A stretch of DNA of 64,000 nucleotides, taken from NCBI GenBank assembly GCA_017577575.1, contig PKRG01000004.1, positions 62,001 to 126,000 on the forward strand. The letters are read 5' to 3'. Positions 50,528 to 60,938 of this stretch are shown in pieces; the first letter of the stretch is position 1, and each line of letters opens with the position of its first letter. Below the pieces are notes generated by a model. The model was not told the DNA's origin. It did no database searches and worked only from the letters and a program-made list of their open reading frames with translations. This DNA is from Acidimicrobiia bacterium. GTDB taxonomy: Bacteria > Actinomycetota > Acidimicrobiia > Spongiisociales > ZC4RG35. The position numbers and the translations under genes were made by a program.

Positions 50528-51678
50528 CGGGTCGCCTCCTGTTCCTGGAACCGGCGGATGTTGATGATGAGGATCGGCAGCACGACCACCAGCAGCACCA
50601 CCGCCAGGGCGGCGCCGAGCCCCTCGTTGCGGAAGGTGTAGAACTCGGTGACCATCCTCTCGGCCACCACCGACGTGCCGTCACGGCCGCCGGTCATCAC
50701 AGCCACGATGTCGTAGACCTTCCAGGTGGTGATGAGGATCGTCGTCCACACCACCACGATCGTCGAGGCGATGGTGGGGATCGTCACCTTGCGGAACACC
50801 TGCCATTCGGTGGCGCCGTCGATCCGGGCCGCTTCGAGCAGCTCGTCGGGCACGCCCTTGATGGCCGAAGAGAGGATCACCATGGCGAAGCCGGTCTGGG
50901 TCCAGACCAGGATCGCCATCAGGAAGAGGTTGTTCCAGAACGGGAGGCGCAGCCAGTCGACGGGGTCGTTGCCGAGCGCCGTCCAGATGGCGTTGAGGAG
51001 CCCGATCTGCTCGCCGAATCCTTCCGGCCGGAAGGTGTACATGAAGAAGAACACGACGGAGGCGCCGACGAAAGAGACCGCCATCGGCAGGAAGATCAGC
51101 GACTTCACGACGGCTTCGGTCTTGCGGGGCAGGAGGTCGGCGAGCACTGCCACCGCGAGCCCGAACCCGACGCAGAAGATCGGGACGACGATGGCCCAGA
51201 TCACCGAGTTGCGGAGCGAGACGAGATAGGTGCTCTCGGTGAAGAGCCGGACGAAGTTGTCGATCCCCACGAACTCGGAGCCGTCGGCGTTGCGGAGGCT
51301 GGTGATGATCGTGTCGACCGTCGGGTAGACGAGGTAGAAGCCGAGGATCATCAGCGCCGGCCCGGCGAACACGAACGGCCGGACCCCGGCCGCCATCCGG
51401 TCGGGAAGGGCGCTGACCAGGCGGTCCATCGCCCAGAACAGGAGCCATACCCCTCCGACGCCGACGACGATCGCGACGGCGATCTGGAGGGCCTTGTTGG
51501 TCCTGGGGTCCTGGAGGAACTCGAAAGTGAAGAAGAAGAGGAGGAGGACCGCGGGGACGATCAGGGCGCTGAGGATGCGCAGCACCCAGACGGAGAGACG
51601 ATTGTCGGTCGACCCGGGCTCTCCGGGCGGGCGGGGCGGTTCGCTCACCTCATCCTTGATCAGCGACGGGGTCGACAT
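50524..51678 (-). CDS. Sugar ABC transporter permease, MalF/AglF type
   Basis: 384-residue permease. A ~30-residue cytoplasmic N terminus is followed by about eight helices, two more than MalG, as in CUT1 MalF-type proteins. The EAA loop is EAARIDGATEWQVFRKVTIP (~302-321). A short extracytoplasmic insert replaces the large MalF P2 loop of enterobacteria. It is separated from the binding-protein gene by 101 bases holding a strong hairpin. Confidence 0.93.
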   Translation of the reverse strand: MSTPSLIKDEVSEPPRPPGEPGSTDNRLSVWVLRILSALIVPAVLLLFFFTFEFLQDPRTNKALQIAVAIVVGVGGVWLLFWAMDRLVSALPDRMAAGVRPFVFAGPALMILGFYLVYPTVDTIITSLRNADGSEFVGIDNFVRLFTESTYLVSLRNSVIWAIVVPIFCVGFGLAVAVLADLLPRKTEAVVKSLIFLPMAVSFVGASVVFFFMYTFRPEGFGEQIGLLNAIWTALGNDPVDWLRLPFWNNLFLMAILVWTQTGFAMVILSSAIKGVPDELLEAARIDGATEWQVFRKVTIPTIASTIVVVWTTILITTWKVYDIVAVMTGGRDGTSVVAERMVTEFYTFRNEGLGAALAVVLLVVVLPILIINIRRFQEQEATR

Positions 51679-51730
51679 GTGGCTCTCCTCGCGTCCTTCC
51701 TCTCTCCGACGATAGCCCCTGGGTGTGACG

Positions 51731-51771
51731 GGAGCCGGGAGGAGCGGTGTGTTTCCGCCCCTCCCGGCTCC
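51731..51771 (-). terminator. Strong intercistronic hairpin between binding-protein and permease genes
   Basis: A 12-bp outer stem (51731-51742 with 51760-51771) and a 4-bp inner stem (51744-51747 with 51755-51758), separated by one mismatch, enclose a 7-base loop. There is no U-tract on the bottom strand. It lies nine bases after the binding-protein stop and could reduce read-through or protect the 5' message, giving more binding protein than permease. Confidence 0.65.
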
Positions 51772-51779
51772 GGTTCAGG

Positions 51780-53180
51780 TCACTGCGGCCAAGCCGCCTC
51801 GACGCGGTCGACGATCTCCTGGATGTCGGCCCCGCCGGCATGGTCGATCATCGCCTGCCAGAAGGCCTCCTGGCCGATCTGGGGCGGCATCAGGTCCGAT
51901 GCGTCGAACACGAACGACCCGTCGCCGAGGGCCTGGGTGATGGCCTCGGCGAACGTCCGACCCGACTCGCTCTCGAGGCAGTTGGGATCGGTGTTCGCAT
52001 TGCCGGGCAGGCGCTCGACGCCAGGCACTCCGTGGCCGCCGTACGGCGAGACGCCACCGCCGGAGGCCGAAGCCAGGGTGCACTGCCAGTCGGGCGAGAT
52101 CCAGTCCTGGATGGCCCGGATCGTCTCCGGGGTGTCGTTGAACACGATGATCGTGTCACCGCCACCCATCGCCCCGGTGTTGCCGTTGATGGACGGGAAG
52201 TTGAAGACGCCGATTTCGGCCTCCTCGCCCTCCTCGTACTCGGGCGCATCCGGGAAGAAGTTCGAGGCGAAGGAGCCCTGCTTCAGCATCACGCAGCCCG
52301 GAGGCTCCTGGAACATCGGAGCCGGCGACTCCTCGACCACGATCGACGGCACGTTCTCGGCCCCGCCGAGCACGAAGCCCTCCCCGTGGAGGATCTGGCT
52401 GAAGAGCTCGAAGGCCTCGACGACCATCGGGTCGTTGAACGGGATCTCGTGCTTGTACCACTGGGTGTAGGCCTCGGGACCGTGGAGACGGAGGAAGATG
52501 TCCTCGATCCAGTCGGTACCGGCCCAGCCGGTGGCACCGCCGGCGCCGTAGCCGAAGCACCACGGCGTGATACCGTCGGCGACCATCTGCTCGGACAGCG
52601 CCACGAGATCCTCATAGGTCTCGGGGACCTCGTAGCCGTTCTCCTCGAAGGTCGGGATGTGATAGAAGACCACGGACTTGTAGTTCGGGAACCACGGGAT
52701 CCCGTAGTGCTTCCCGTCCTCGCACAGCCCGAGGTCCATCCAGAACTTCGAGTGGTTCGCCTCCATCTCGGCGATGTCGAAGCCCATGTCTTCGAGCGCC
52801 ACCAGGTGCCCCTGGTTGGCGAACTCGCAGATGGACGCCGGCTGAGGGGTGACGGCCACGTCGGGCGGATTGCCGCCGTCGACGGCGATCCTCAGCTCGT
52901 TCTCGAAGTCCGTCGAACCCCGGAACGTGATGGAGGATCCAGTCACCTCGTTGTAGACGTCGATGAAGCCCTGGAGGGCCTCACCCTCGGTGCCGGTGGG
53001 GGCACCGAAGAGGGCGAACGAGGCTCCCACCTGTTCGGCTTCACCTCCGTCTGCTGGGGTAGTAGCTGGCTCTCCGTCTGCCGAAGTCGTCTCGGCTCCC
53101 TCTTCCCCGTCACCGCCGCATGCGGCGACGACGAGAGCGAGGACCGTCACGAGGGCCAGCAGTCTCGCCCATCTCCTCAT
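51780..53180 (-). CDS. Alpha-glucoside ABC transporter substrate-binding lipoprotein
   Basis: 466-residue binding protein of CUT1 family (AglE-like). The signal peptide ends in the lipobox VVAAC (C21), so it is lipid-anchored outside the membrane. An acidic Gly/Thr linker (~22-50) precedes a bilobed fold with GSTDFENELRIAVDGGNPPDV and FPNYKSVVFYH. Several extra Cys pairs suggest disulfides. Together with the GH13 alpha-glucosidase nearby, maltose-, trehalose- or sucrose-like alpha-glucosides are likely ligands. A perfect LacI-type operator lies 75 bases upstream of its start. Confidence 0.93.
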   Translation of the reverse strand: MRRWARLLALVTVLALVVAACGGDGEEGAETTSADGEPATTPADGGEAEQVGASFALFGAPTGTEGEALQGFIDVYNEVTGSSITFRGSTDFENELRIAVDGGNPPDVAVTPQPASICEFANQGHLVALEDMGFDIAEMEANHSKFWMDLGLCEDGKHYGIPWFPNYKSVVFYHIPTFEENGYEVPETYEDLVALSEQMVADGITPWCFGYGAGGATGWAGTDWIEDIFLRLHGPEAYTQWYKHEIPFNDPMVVEAFELFSQILHGEGFVLGGAENVPSIVVEESPAPMFQEPPGCVMLKQGSFASNFFPDAPEYEEGEEAEIGVFNFPSINGNTGAMGGGDTIIVFNDTPETIRAIQDWISPDWQCTLASASGGGVSPYGGHGVPGVERLPGNANTDPNCLESESGRTFAEAITQALGDGSFVFDASDLMPPQIGQEAFWQAMIDHAGGADIQEIVDRVEAAWPQ

Positions 53181-53254
53181 GTATTCCTCCTACTTGCTGT
53201 TCTATGCCGGAACGGACCGGCACACGTCCCAGTGCCGGCTCGCGCCGGCCAACT

Positions 53255-53266
53255 GAAAGCGCTTTC
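53255..53266. promoter_or_regulatory. LacI-type operator GAAAGCGCTTTC
   Basis: Perfect 12-bp palindrome with the central CG typical of LacI/GalR operators, between the regulator stop (53272) and the binding-protein start (53180). Likely controls the uptake operon. Confidence 0.75.
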
Positions 53267-53271
53267 GGACA

Positions 53272-54306
53272 TTACGAGTGAGCGTGAACGGGCGTCAAGT
53301 GACGAAAGTCCGTTGACTTCCGCTTCTGGAGCAGGGTCGGCATGACGTGGCGCTGGACCGGGCCGTCGTCGCCGTCGAGACGCGCCAGCACCAGATGGGC
53401 GGCCCGCGCCGCCATGATGCTCACGGGCTGGCGCACCGTCGTGAGCCCCACGGCCTCGGCGACCGGCTGGTCGTCGAAGCCCACCACCGCCAGGTCTTCG
53501 GGGACGCGCAGGCCCGCCTCCTCGGCGGCCCACATGGCCCCGATCGCCATCTCGTCCGAGATGCAGAACACGGCGGTGGGAGCGCCCCGGCCGATCAACT
53601 CCAGCATCGCCTCCCTGCCGCCCGCCACCGAGAAGCTGCCCGCCACGTCGAGGTCCGCCGGCAAGTCGAGCCCCCGGCGCCCGAGCGCGGCGATCGTCCC
53701 CCGCCGGCGCAGGGCGGCGGACTCGTTGTCGGTGGCGCCATCGGGCCCGGCGCCGATCAGGCCGATGCGGGTGTGGCCGAGATCGAGGAGGTGGCCCACG
53801 GCCGCCTCTGCCGCCGCCACGTTGTCGATCGTCACCGAGTCGAACAAGCCGGTGTCGACGCCCACGGTGGCGACGGGAACTGGCCCTCCGGCGAGATCCT
53901 CCCAGAGCTGGTCCGGCATGAACAGGTCGCACAGAACGAGGCCGTCGACCCGCTTCGACAGCGCCGGGAGCCCGGCGATGAACCGTTCGGTGGCATCCGG
54001 GCCGTCGACCACGATCACGTGCATGTCGAGGGCCTCCTCGGCGAGGACCGCCTCGACTCCGGCGAGGACGTTGGCGTAGAACCACGAGTTGAGGACGGGG
54101 ACAGCCACTCCGACCGTCCCGGAGCGTCCGGCGGCGAGGCGGGCGGCGTGGGGGTTGGGGCGGTAGTCGAGCTCTTCGGCGGCGCGGAGGACCTTCTCCC
54201 GTGTCGCCGCGGAGACGTGTGGGAGGCCTCGCAGTGCCCGGCTGACCGTCGCCACTGAGACGCCGGCTCGGCTGGCCACGTCTTCGATCTTGGCTGCTCG
54301 AGACAT
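53272..54306 (-). CDS. LacI-family transcriptional regulator
   Basis: 344-residue regulator. The N-terminal HTH and hinge (KIEDVASRAGVSVATVSRALRG, residues ~5-26; HPHAARLAAGRSGTVGV hinge region) are followed by a periplasmic-binding-protein-like effector domain (~60-335) with DGLVLCDLF, GHTRIGLIG and VPEDLAVVGFDD. The ATG at 54306 (MSRAAKIEDV) is the family start; one 42 bases upstream is less likely. It sits between two operators, one for the uptake operon and one shared with the divergent alpha-glucosidase. Ligand presumed to be an alpha-glucoside or its metabolite. Confidence 0.94.
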   Translation of the reverse strand: MSRAAKIEDVASRAGVSVATVSRALRGLPHVSAATREKVLRAAEELDYRPNPHAARLAAGRSGTVGVAVPVLNSWFYANVLAGVEAVLAEEALDMHVIVVDGPDATERFIAGLPALSKRVDGLVLCDLFMPDQLWEDLAGGPVPVATVGVDTGLFDSVTIDNVAAAEAAVGHLLDLGHTRIGLIGAGPDGATDNESAALRRRGTIAALGRRGLDLPADLDVAGSFSVAGGREAMLELIGRGAPTAVFCISDEMAIGAMWAAEEAGLRVPEDLAVVGFDDQPVAEAVGLTTVRQPVSIMAARAAHLVLARLDGDDGPVQRHVMPTLLQKRKSTDFRHLTPVHAHS

Positions 54307-54323
54307 GTGGCGCCCGGCGAATG

Positions 54324-54333
54324 TAAGCGCTTG
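54324..54333. promoter_or_regulatory. LacI-type operator TAAGCGCTTG
   Basis: Core AAGCGCTT (54325-54332) is identical to the core of the operator at 53255-53266. It lies in the 83-bp gap between the LacI gene and the alpha-glucosidase gene, about 45 bases before the latter's -10. Confidence 0.7.
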
Positions 54334-54376
54334 CCACTGGCGGGTCAAGGGTGGCGGCCATCGAGGCGGAAGGCGA

Positions 54377-54382
54377 TACCCT
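54377..54382 (+). promoter_or_regulatory. -10 hexamer TACCCT, leaderless
   Basis: TACCCT lies seven bases before the alpha-glucosidase ATG at 54390. Confidence 0.4.
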
Positions 54383-54389
54383 TCCGCCG

Positions 54390-55961
54390 ATGAATTGGTG
54401 GCACAACGCCGTCGGCTACGAGGTCTACATCCGTTCGTTCCAGGACTCCAACGGCGACGGCATCGGCGACTTCGACGGGATCACCCAACGACTCGAGCAC
54501 CTGGCGTGGCTGGGCGTGGACGTCGTCTGGGTGACGCCGTTCTACCCCTCGCCGCAGTACGACTTCGGCTACGACGTCGCCGACTACACCGACGTCGACC
54601 CCGCCTACGGGGACGTGGACGCCTTCCGCCGTTTCGCCGCCCGGGCCCACGAGCTGGGGCTCAAGGTGATGATCGACATCGTCCCCAACCACACCTCCAG
54701 CCACCATCGGTGGTTCCGGAAGGCGCTGGAGGACCCGGACTCGCCGGAGCGCGACTACTACATCTTCCGCCCCGGGCGCGACGGCGGCCCGCCCAACAAC
54801 TGGGTGTCGCATTTCGGCGGCCCGGCGTGGACCCTCGACGAGAAGAGCGGCGAGTACTACCTGCACCTGTTCCACCGCGAGCAGCCGGACCTCAACTGGT
54901 CGAACCCGGCGGTGCGCGACGAGTTCGACCGCATCCTCCGCTTCTGGATGGACGAGGGCGTGGACGGCCTCCGCATCGACGTGGCCCACGCCCTGATGAA
55001 GGACGCGGAGCTGCGCGACAACCCCCAGATCCTCCCGCTTCCGGAGGACGCCACGCCCAGCCAGGCGATGGCGGCGTTCGAGCACGTCCACGACCTCACC
55101 CAAGAGTCGACGAAGGAGATCTATCGGCGATGGAAAGGCCTCCCCGGCGCCGACCGCGTCCTGCTCCTGGGCGAGGTGTACGTGCTCGACGTCGAAAAGA
55201 GCGCCTCCTACATGGGGGTCGGAGGGCTCGACCTGTGCCTGTTCTTCGCCCTCAACCGCCGCCCCTGGGACCCGGTCCGCTTCGTCGACGAGATCCGGAC
55301 CTGGTCGCTGGCCTCCCCTGACGGCTTCGCCTGGACGATCTCCAGCCACGACGAGGACCGGCCGGTGACGCGGTTCGGGGGCGGCGAGCTGGGGAGGGCC
55401 CGGTCGCTCGCCATCTGGACGATCTTCGCCGCCATCCCGGGGCTGCCCTTCGTGTACCAGGGGGAGGAGCTGGGCCTCGAGAACGGCTACGTGGCTCCCG
55501 AGCACATCAAGGACCCGGTGGGGCTCGCCGCCTACGAAGAGAGCCGGGACTTCTGCCGAACGCCGATGCCGTGGGATTCGGGCCCGAACAACGGCTTCAC
55601 GACTGGCGAGCCGTGGCTGGTCTCGTCGCCGCGTCGGCCCGAGGAGACCGTCGAGTTCCAGCGCCAGGACCCCGACTCCTTCCTCCACCGGTTCCGCCGT
55701 CTCCTTCTCACTCGCAGGCGCCTCGAGTCGCGGCGTTCCGGCAAGGTCGAATGGCTGCCCTCTCCTCCGGGAGTGGCTCTCGCCCTCTACGGGGAGGTCC
55801 TGGTCGTGTCCAACCTGAACGACGACACCGTCCGGGTGGAGCTCCCGCCCGGCGATTGGCGTCTGGAGTACTCGCCCGACGGGTCCGAAGGCGAGGTGAC
55901 CCGGAGCGAGGTCGAGGTCCCGCCGGCGACGGGTTGGATCTACTCGTCCGCCGAGGCCTGA
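54390..55961 (+). CDS. GH13 alpha-glucosidase (oligo-1,6-glucosidase/trehalulose-type)
   Basis: 523-residue cytoplasmic glycosidase. The GH13 regions are NWWHNAVGYEVYIRSFQDSN at the N terminus, IDIVPNHTS, DGLRIDVAHAL (nucleophile Asp), LLLGEVY (acid/base Glu) and SSHDEDRP (transition-state Asp). A C-terminal beta domain begins near residue ~450. QPDLNWSNPAVRDE is typical of the GH13 subfamilies containing alpha-glucosidases. It hydrolyses imported alpha-glucosides to glucose. Regulated with the importer by the divergent LacI protein. Its last 22 bases overlap the convergent DoxX gene. Confidence 0.94.
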   Translation: MNWWHNAVGYEVYIRSFQDSNGDGIGDFDGITQRLEHLAWLGVDVVWVTPFYPSPQYDFGYDVADYTDVDPAYGDVDAFRRFAARAHELGLKVMIDIVPNHTSSHHRWFRKALEDPDSPERDYYIFRPGRDGGPPNNWVSHFGGPAWTLDEKSGEYYLHLFHREQPDLNWSNPAVRDEFDRILRFWMDEGVDGLRIDVAHALMKDAELRDNPQILPLPEDATPSQAMAAFEHVHDLTQESTKEIYRRWKGLPGADRVLLLGEVYVLDVEKSASYMGVGGLDLCLFFALNRRPWDPVRFVDEIRTWSLASPDGFAWTISSHDEDRPVTRFGGGELGRARSLAIWTIFAAIPGLPFVYQGEELGLENGYVAPEHIKDPVGLAAYEESRDFCRTPMPWDSGPNNGFTTGEPWLVSSPRRPEETVEFQRQDPDSFLHRFRRLLLTRRRLESRRSGKVEWLPSPPGVALALYGEVLVVSNLNDDTVRVELPPGDWRLEYSPDGSEGEVTRSEVEVPPATGWIYSSAEA

Positions 55962-56440
55962 GGCCGGCGCCAACCGACGAGGATCTGGAGAGCGGCGAGC
56001 ACGAGACCGGCCCCGACGGCGACGGCGCCCGTCCAGCCGTCGACCCAGTCCCAGCCCAGCCAGGCGTCAGCCGAGAAGCGGCCGGGACCGAGGAACCCGA
56101 TCACCGCCGCCATCACGGCCAGGGTGGCGACGTACTCCCAGCCTTCGTCGGGACGATGGAACACGAAAAACCCGGCGAAGCGGTGCACGGTCCAGTAGGC
56201 GATCGCCATCGTGGCGACCAGGCCGGCGACGGCGACGGGAGTGAGGAAACCGAGAACGAAAGCCGCCCCGATCGCCACCTCGCCCCCGGCGGACAGGGCG
56301 GCGGTGACGATGGGACGGCGGAACCCGACCTTGGCGAACCACTTGGCGGTCCCCGTCATGGACCGGGCGTGGTTGAGCCCGTGAGCGAGCATCACCGCGC
56401 CCAGCCACAGGCGCATCGCCAGGACGATCCAGTCCAGCAT
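55940..56440 (-). CDS. DoxX-family membrane protein
   Basis: 166-residue protein with four predicted helices. The family pattern LWLGAVMLAHGLNHARSMTGTAKWFAKVG (opening helix and loop) and FRRPIVTAALSAGGEVAIG is present. DoxX proteins are linked to redox or sulfur-oxidation functions but have no settled activity; here there is no gene context. A bottom-strand GATACT hexamer lies six bases before the ATG. Its C terminus is encoded in 22 bases shared with the alpha-glucosidase gene. Confidence 0.85.
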   Translation of the reverse strand: MLDWIVLAMRLWLGAVMLAHGLNHARSMTGTAKWFAKVGFRRPIVTAALSAGGEVAIGAAFVLGFLTPVAVAGLVATMAIAYWTVHRFAGFFVFHRPDEGWEYVATLAVMAAVIGFLGPGRFSADAWLGWDWVDGWTGAVAVGAGLVLAALQILVGWRRPQASADE

Positions 56441-56486
56441 GTGCCGAGTATCGCCGCGGTGGAGCGCATGTGCCGGACGCCCCGGT

Positions 56487-56524
56487 GGCAGGCGTCGACG
56501 CCTCGGTTCGGGTCGACGCCTGCC
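56487..56524 (-). terminator. Hairpin downstream of lon
   Basis: Perfect 13-bp arms (56487-56499 and 56512-56524) with a 12-base loop lie 16 bases after the lon stop codon. No U-tract follows, so termination is likely but not certain; it also insulates the DoxX promoter. Confidence 0.6.
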
Positions 56525-56540
56525 GGGTCGCCCTGGAGAG

Positions 56541-58844
56541 TCACTCCAGGGCCAAGTCGAGGACCTCGCTCATGTCCTCCACCAGGTGGATCTGCAGGTC
56601 CTTGCGCACATCGTCGGGCACGTCGTCGAGATCCACCTCGTTGCGCTTGGGCAGGATCACCTCGGTGAGCCCCGCCCGGTGGGCGGCGAGCACCTTCTGT
56701 TTCACCCCGCCGATCGGCAGCACCTTGCCCTGGAGGGTGACCTCTCCGGTCATCCCCACCTCCGGGCGGACCTTGCGGCCGGTCAGCAACGAGGCGAGGG
56801 CGGTGGACATGGCGATGCCCGCCGACGGGCCGTCCTTGGGGATCGCCCCGGCCGGCACGTGGAGGTGGAACCGCTGGTCGAGGGCTCCACGGTCGATGCC
56901 CAGCGCCTCGGCGTGCGACTCGACATAGGACAGGGCGATGCGGGCCGACTCTTTCATGACGTCGCCCAACTGCCCGGTGAGGACCAGATCGCGGCCGCCT
57001 TCCATCTTGGTCGCCTCGATGAAGAGGACCTCGCCGCCGGCGCCGGTCACCGCCAGTCCGGTGGCCACCCCCGGGACGTCGGTGCGGTCCTTGGCCTCGT
57101 CCTTCCACACCTTCGGCTTGCCGAGGTAGTCGGCCACGTCGTCGGCGTCGACCACCACCGGCGTCGTGCCCTCGCCCTTGGCGATGTAGGTCGCCACCTT
57201 GCGGGTGAGCTTGCCGAGCTCCCGCTCGAGGTTGCGGACACCGGCCTCCCGGGTGTACCGGTCGACGATCGTTGCCAGCGCCGCCTCCGTCACCGTGAGC
57301 TCCTCCGGCTCCAGGCCGGCAGCCCGCAGCTGACGGGGAAGCAGGTGGTCGCGGGCGATGTCGACCTTCTCCAGGTCGGTGTACCCGTCGATCGAGATGA
57401 CCTCCATCCTGTCCAGCAGGGGCGCCGGGATCGTCTCCAGGACGTTGGCGGTGGCGATGAACAGCACGTCGGAGAGGTCGAGGTCGGTCTCGAGATAGTG
57501 GTCGCGGAACGTGTGGTTCTGGGCCGGGTCGAGGACCTCGAGCAGGGCCGACGCCGGGTCACCCCGCCAGTCGGCGCCCACCTTGTCCATCTCGTCGAGC
57601 ATGAACACCGGGTTCATCGAGCCGGCTTCGATCAGCGCCCGCACGATGCGCCCCGGCCGGGCCCCGACGTAGGTGCGCCGGTGACCGCGGATCTCGGCTT
57701 CGTCGCGGACGCCGCCCAGCGCCACGCGGACGAACTTGCGGCCCAGGGCCCGGGCCACCGACTCGCCCAGTGAGGTCTTACCCACGCCGGGTGGGCCGAC
57801 GAGGAGCAGGATGGCGCCGGCCCGGCGGTGGTCGTCGGCCTCCTCCAGGCCCCGCTCCCGCCGCAGCTTGCGGACGGCGAGGTGCTCGACGATGCGCTCC
57901 TTGACGTCGTGGAGGCCGGTGTGGTCGGCGTCCAGGACGGCCCACGCCTCGTTGAGTTCGAGGCGGTCCTCGGTGTAGGTGCCCCACGGGACCTCGAACA
58001 TGGTGTCGAGCCACGTGCGCACCCAGGAGTGCTCGGGCGACTGCTCGCTCATCCGCTCGAGACGGTCGATCTCGCGCTCGACCGCCTCGGCGACCTTCTC
58101 GGGCATCTGCGCCTCTTCGAGCTTCTGGCGGTACTGGTCGGCGATGTTCTCGTCCTCGCCCAGCTCGCGGCGGATCGCCTCCATCTGCTGGCGGAGGATG
58201 TATTCGCGCTGGCTCTTGTCGATGCGCTCGGCCGCCTCCTCGCGGATCTTGCGGCGCAGGTTCAGGTCGGCGAGGACCTCGCGCATCCAGCCGAGCAGCT
58301 TGCCCAGGCGGGCATGGACGTCGATGGTCTCGAGAATCTCGACCTTCTGTTCGAGGGACAGGTCGGGCGAGTACACCGCCAGGTCGGCCAGCTGCGACGG
58401 GTTGTCGATGGACAGGAACCGGTCGGCGACACCGCCTCCGACCCCGCGCAGCTCCAGGACTTCGCTGACGACGGCGCGGTACTCGGCGACGAGCTCCTCG
58501 AGGGCGGGATCGTTGATGACATCGGCCTCCGCCACCTCCTCGGCCGCGCACCACAGGGCACCGGTCTCGTCGGTGGAACCGGAGCCGACGCGCGCCCGGG
58601 AGATGCCGCTCACCACGACGTGGCCGGCTTCGTCCTGGTCGCTGATCTCGGCGATAGTGCCCACCGAGGCGTAACGGCCGTCGACCCGCGGGACCAGGAG
58701 CAGCCGGCCCCCGGCGCGACGCGCCGCCTCGAGGGCGGTCTTGCCCTCTGCCGTCTCGATGCGCAGCGTCACCACCATGTGGGGAAAGACGACGCCGTTG
58801 GTCAGAGGTAGGACCGGCAGAGAGAGTTGATCTGTATGGGGCAT
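56541..58844 (-). CDS. lon: ATP-dependent Lon protease
   Basis: 767-residue cytoplasmic protease. The N-terminal LonN domain (~8-190) and a coiled coil (REYILRQQMEAIRRELGED region) lead to the AAA+ module, with Walker A GPPGVGKTS and Walker B PVFMLDEMDK. The C-terminal Ser-Lys protease has the catalytic Ser in PKDGPSAGIAM and Lys in GGVKQKVLAA. It degrades misfolded and regulatory proteins. A HAIR-like repeat 20 bases before its start suggests HspR control, as known for lon in Streptomyces. Divergent from the dnaK operon. Confidence 0.97.
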   Translation of the reverse strand: MPHTDQLSLPVLPLTNGVVFPHMVVTLRIETAEGKTALEAARRAGGRLLLVPRVDGRYASVGTIAEISDQDEAGHVVVSGISRARVGSGSTDETGALWCAAEEVAEADVINDPALEELVAEYRAVVSEVLELRGVGGGVADRFLSIDNPSQLADLAVYSPDLSLEQKVEILETIDVHARLGKLLGWMREVLADLNLRRKIREEAAERIDKSQREYILRQQMEAIRRELGEDENIADQYRQKLEEAQMPEKVAEAVEREIDRLERMSEQSPEHSWVRTWLDTMFEVPWGTYTEDRLELNEAWAVLDADHTGLHDVKERIVEHLAVRKLRRERGLEEADDHRRAGAILLLVGPPGVGKTSLGESVARALGRKFVRVALGGVRDEAEIRGHRRTYVGARPGRIVRALIEAGSMNPVFMLDEMDKVGADWRGDPASALLEVLDPAQNHTFRDHYLETDLDLSDVLFIATANVLETIPAPLLDRMEVISIDGYTDLEKVDIARDHLLPRQLRAAGLEPEELTVTEAALATIVDRYTREAGVRNLERELGKLTRKVATYIAKGEGTTPVVVDADDVADYLGKPKVWKDEAKDRTDVPGVATGLAVTGAGGEVLFIEATKMEGGRDLVLTGQLGDVMKESARIALSYVESHAEALGIDRGALDQRFHLHVPAGAIPKDGPSAGIAMSTALASLLTGRKVRPEVGMTGEVTLQGKVLPIGGVKQKVLAAHRAGLTEVILPKRNEVDLDDVPDDVRKDLQIHLVEDMSEVLDLALE

Positions 58845-58864
58845 GGGAGTGAACCTCTCTCGAA

Positions 58865-58885
58865 TTTGAGCCTTGCGGACTGAGG
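58865..58885. promoter_or_regulatory. HAIR-like HspR site upstream of lon
   Basis: TTTGAGC-N7-ACTGAGG has the 7-7-7 layout of the HspR-associated inverted repeat (CTTGAGT-N7-ACTCAAG) and matches it at 10 of 14 arm positions. It is 21 bases before the lon start, in the divergent gap with the dnaK operon that encodes HspR. Confidence 0.5.
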
Positions 58886-58961
58886 AAACAACTGTCTCGG
58901 GGTTGGTATTCCTGCCGCGGGCACTAGCCTAGTCGAAACCAAACAACGAGATTCATGAAAT

Positions 58962-58990
58962 ATGACACAGGGGCACTCAGGTTGTACCCT
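58962..58990 (+). promoter_or_regulatory. Promoter of the dnaK operon with HAIR half-site
   Basis: -35 ATGACA (58962-58967), 17-bp spacer, -10 TACCCT (58985-58990), about 50 bases before dnaK. ACTCAGG at 58975-58981, within the spacer, matches six of seven bases of a HAIR half-site; the second half is weak (TATGACA). HspR repression is plausible. Confidence 0.5.
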
Positions 58991-59040
58991 GTGGAACTGA
59001 TTCTTCGAACGAAAAGTCCGAATCCCGAAAGGAACCCGCT

Positions 59041-60882
<1,842 letters not shown>

Positions 60883-60891
60883 GTGGGGAAA

Positions 60892-60917
60892 GCCGGAGGC
60901 CCTCCGGGGCCTCCGGC
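60892..60917 (+). promoter_or_regulatory. Intercistronic hairpin between dnaK and grpE
   Basis: Perfect 11-bp stem (60892-60902 with 60907-60917) with a TCCG tetraloop, 10 bases after the dnaK stop. No U-tract. It may stabilise dnaK mRNA or lower expression of the downstream co-chaperones. Confidence 0.6.
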
Positions 60918-60938
60918 CACTCCACCGATGGATGAGAC

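Noticed and set aside
58961..58981. Full HAIR site at dnaK
   Set aside because: Right half matches six of seven bases but the left half only about three, so only a half-site is claimed.
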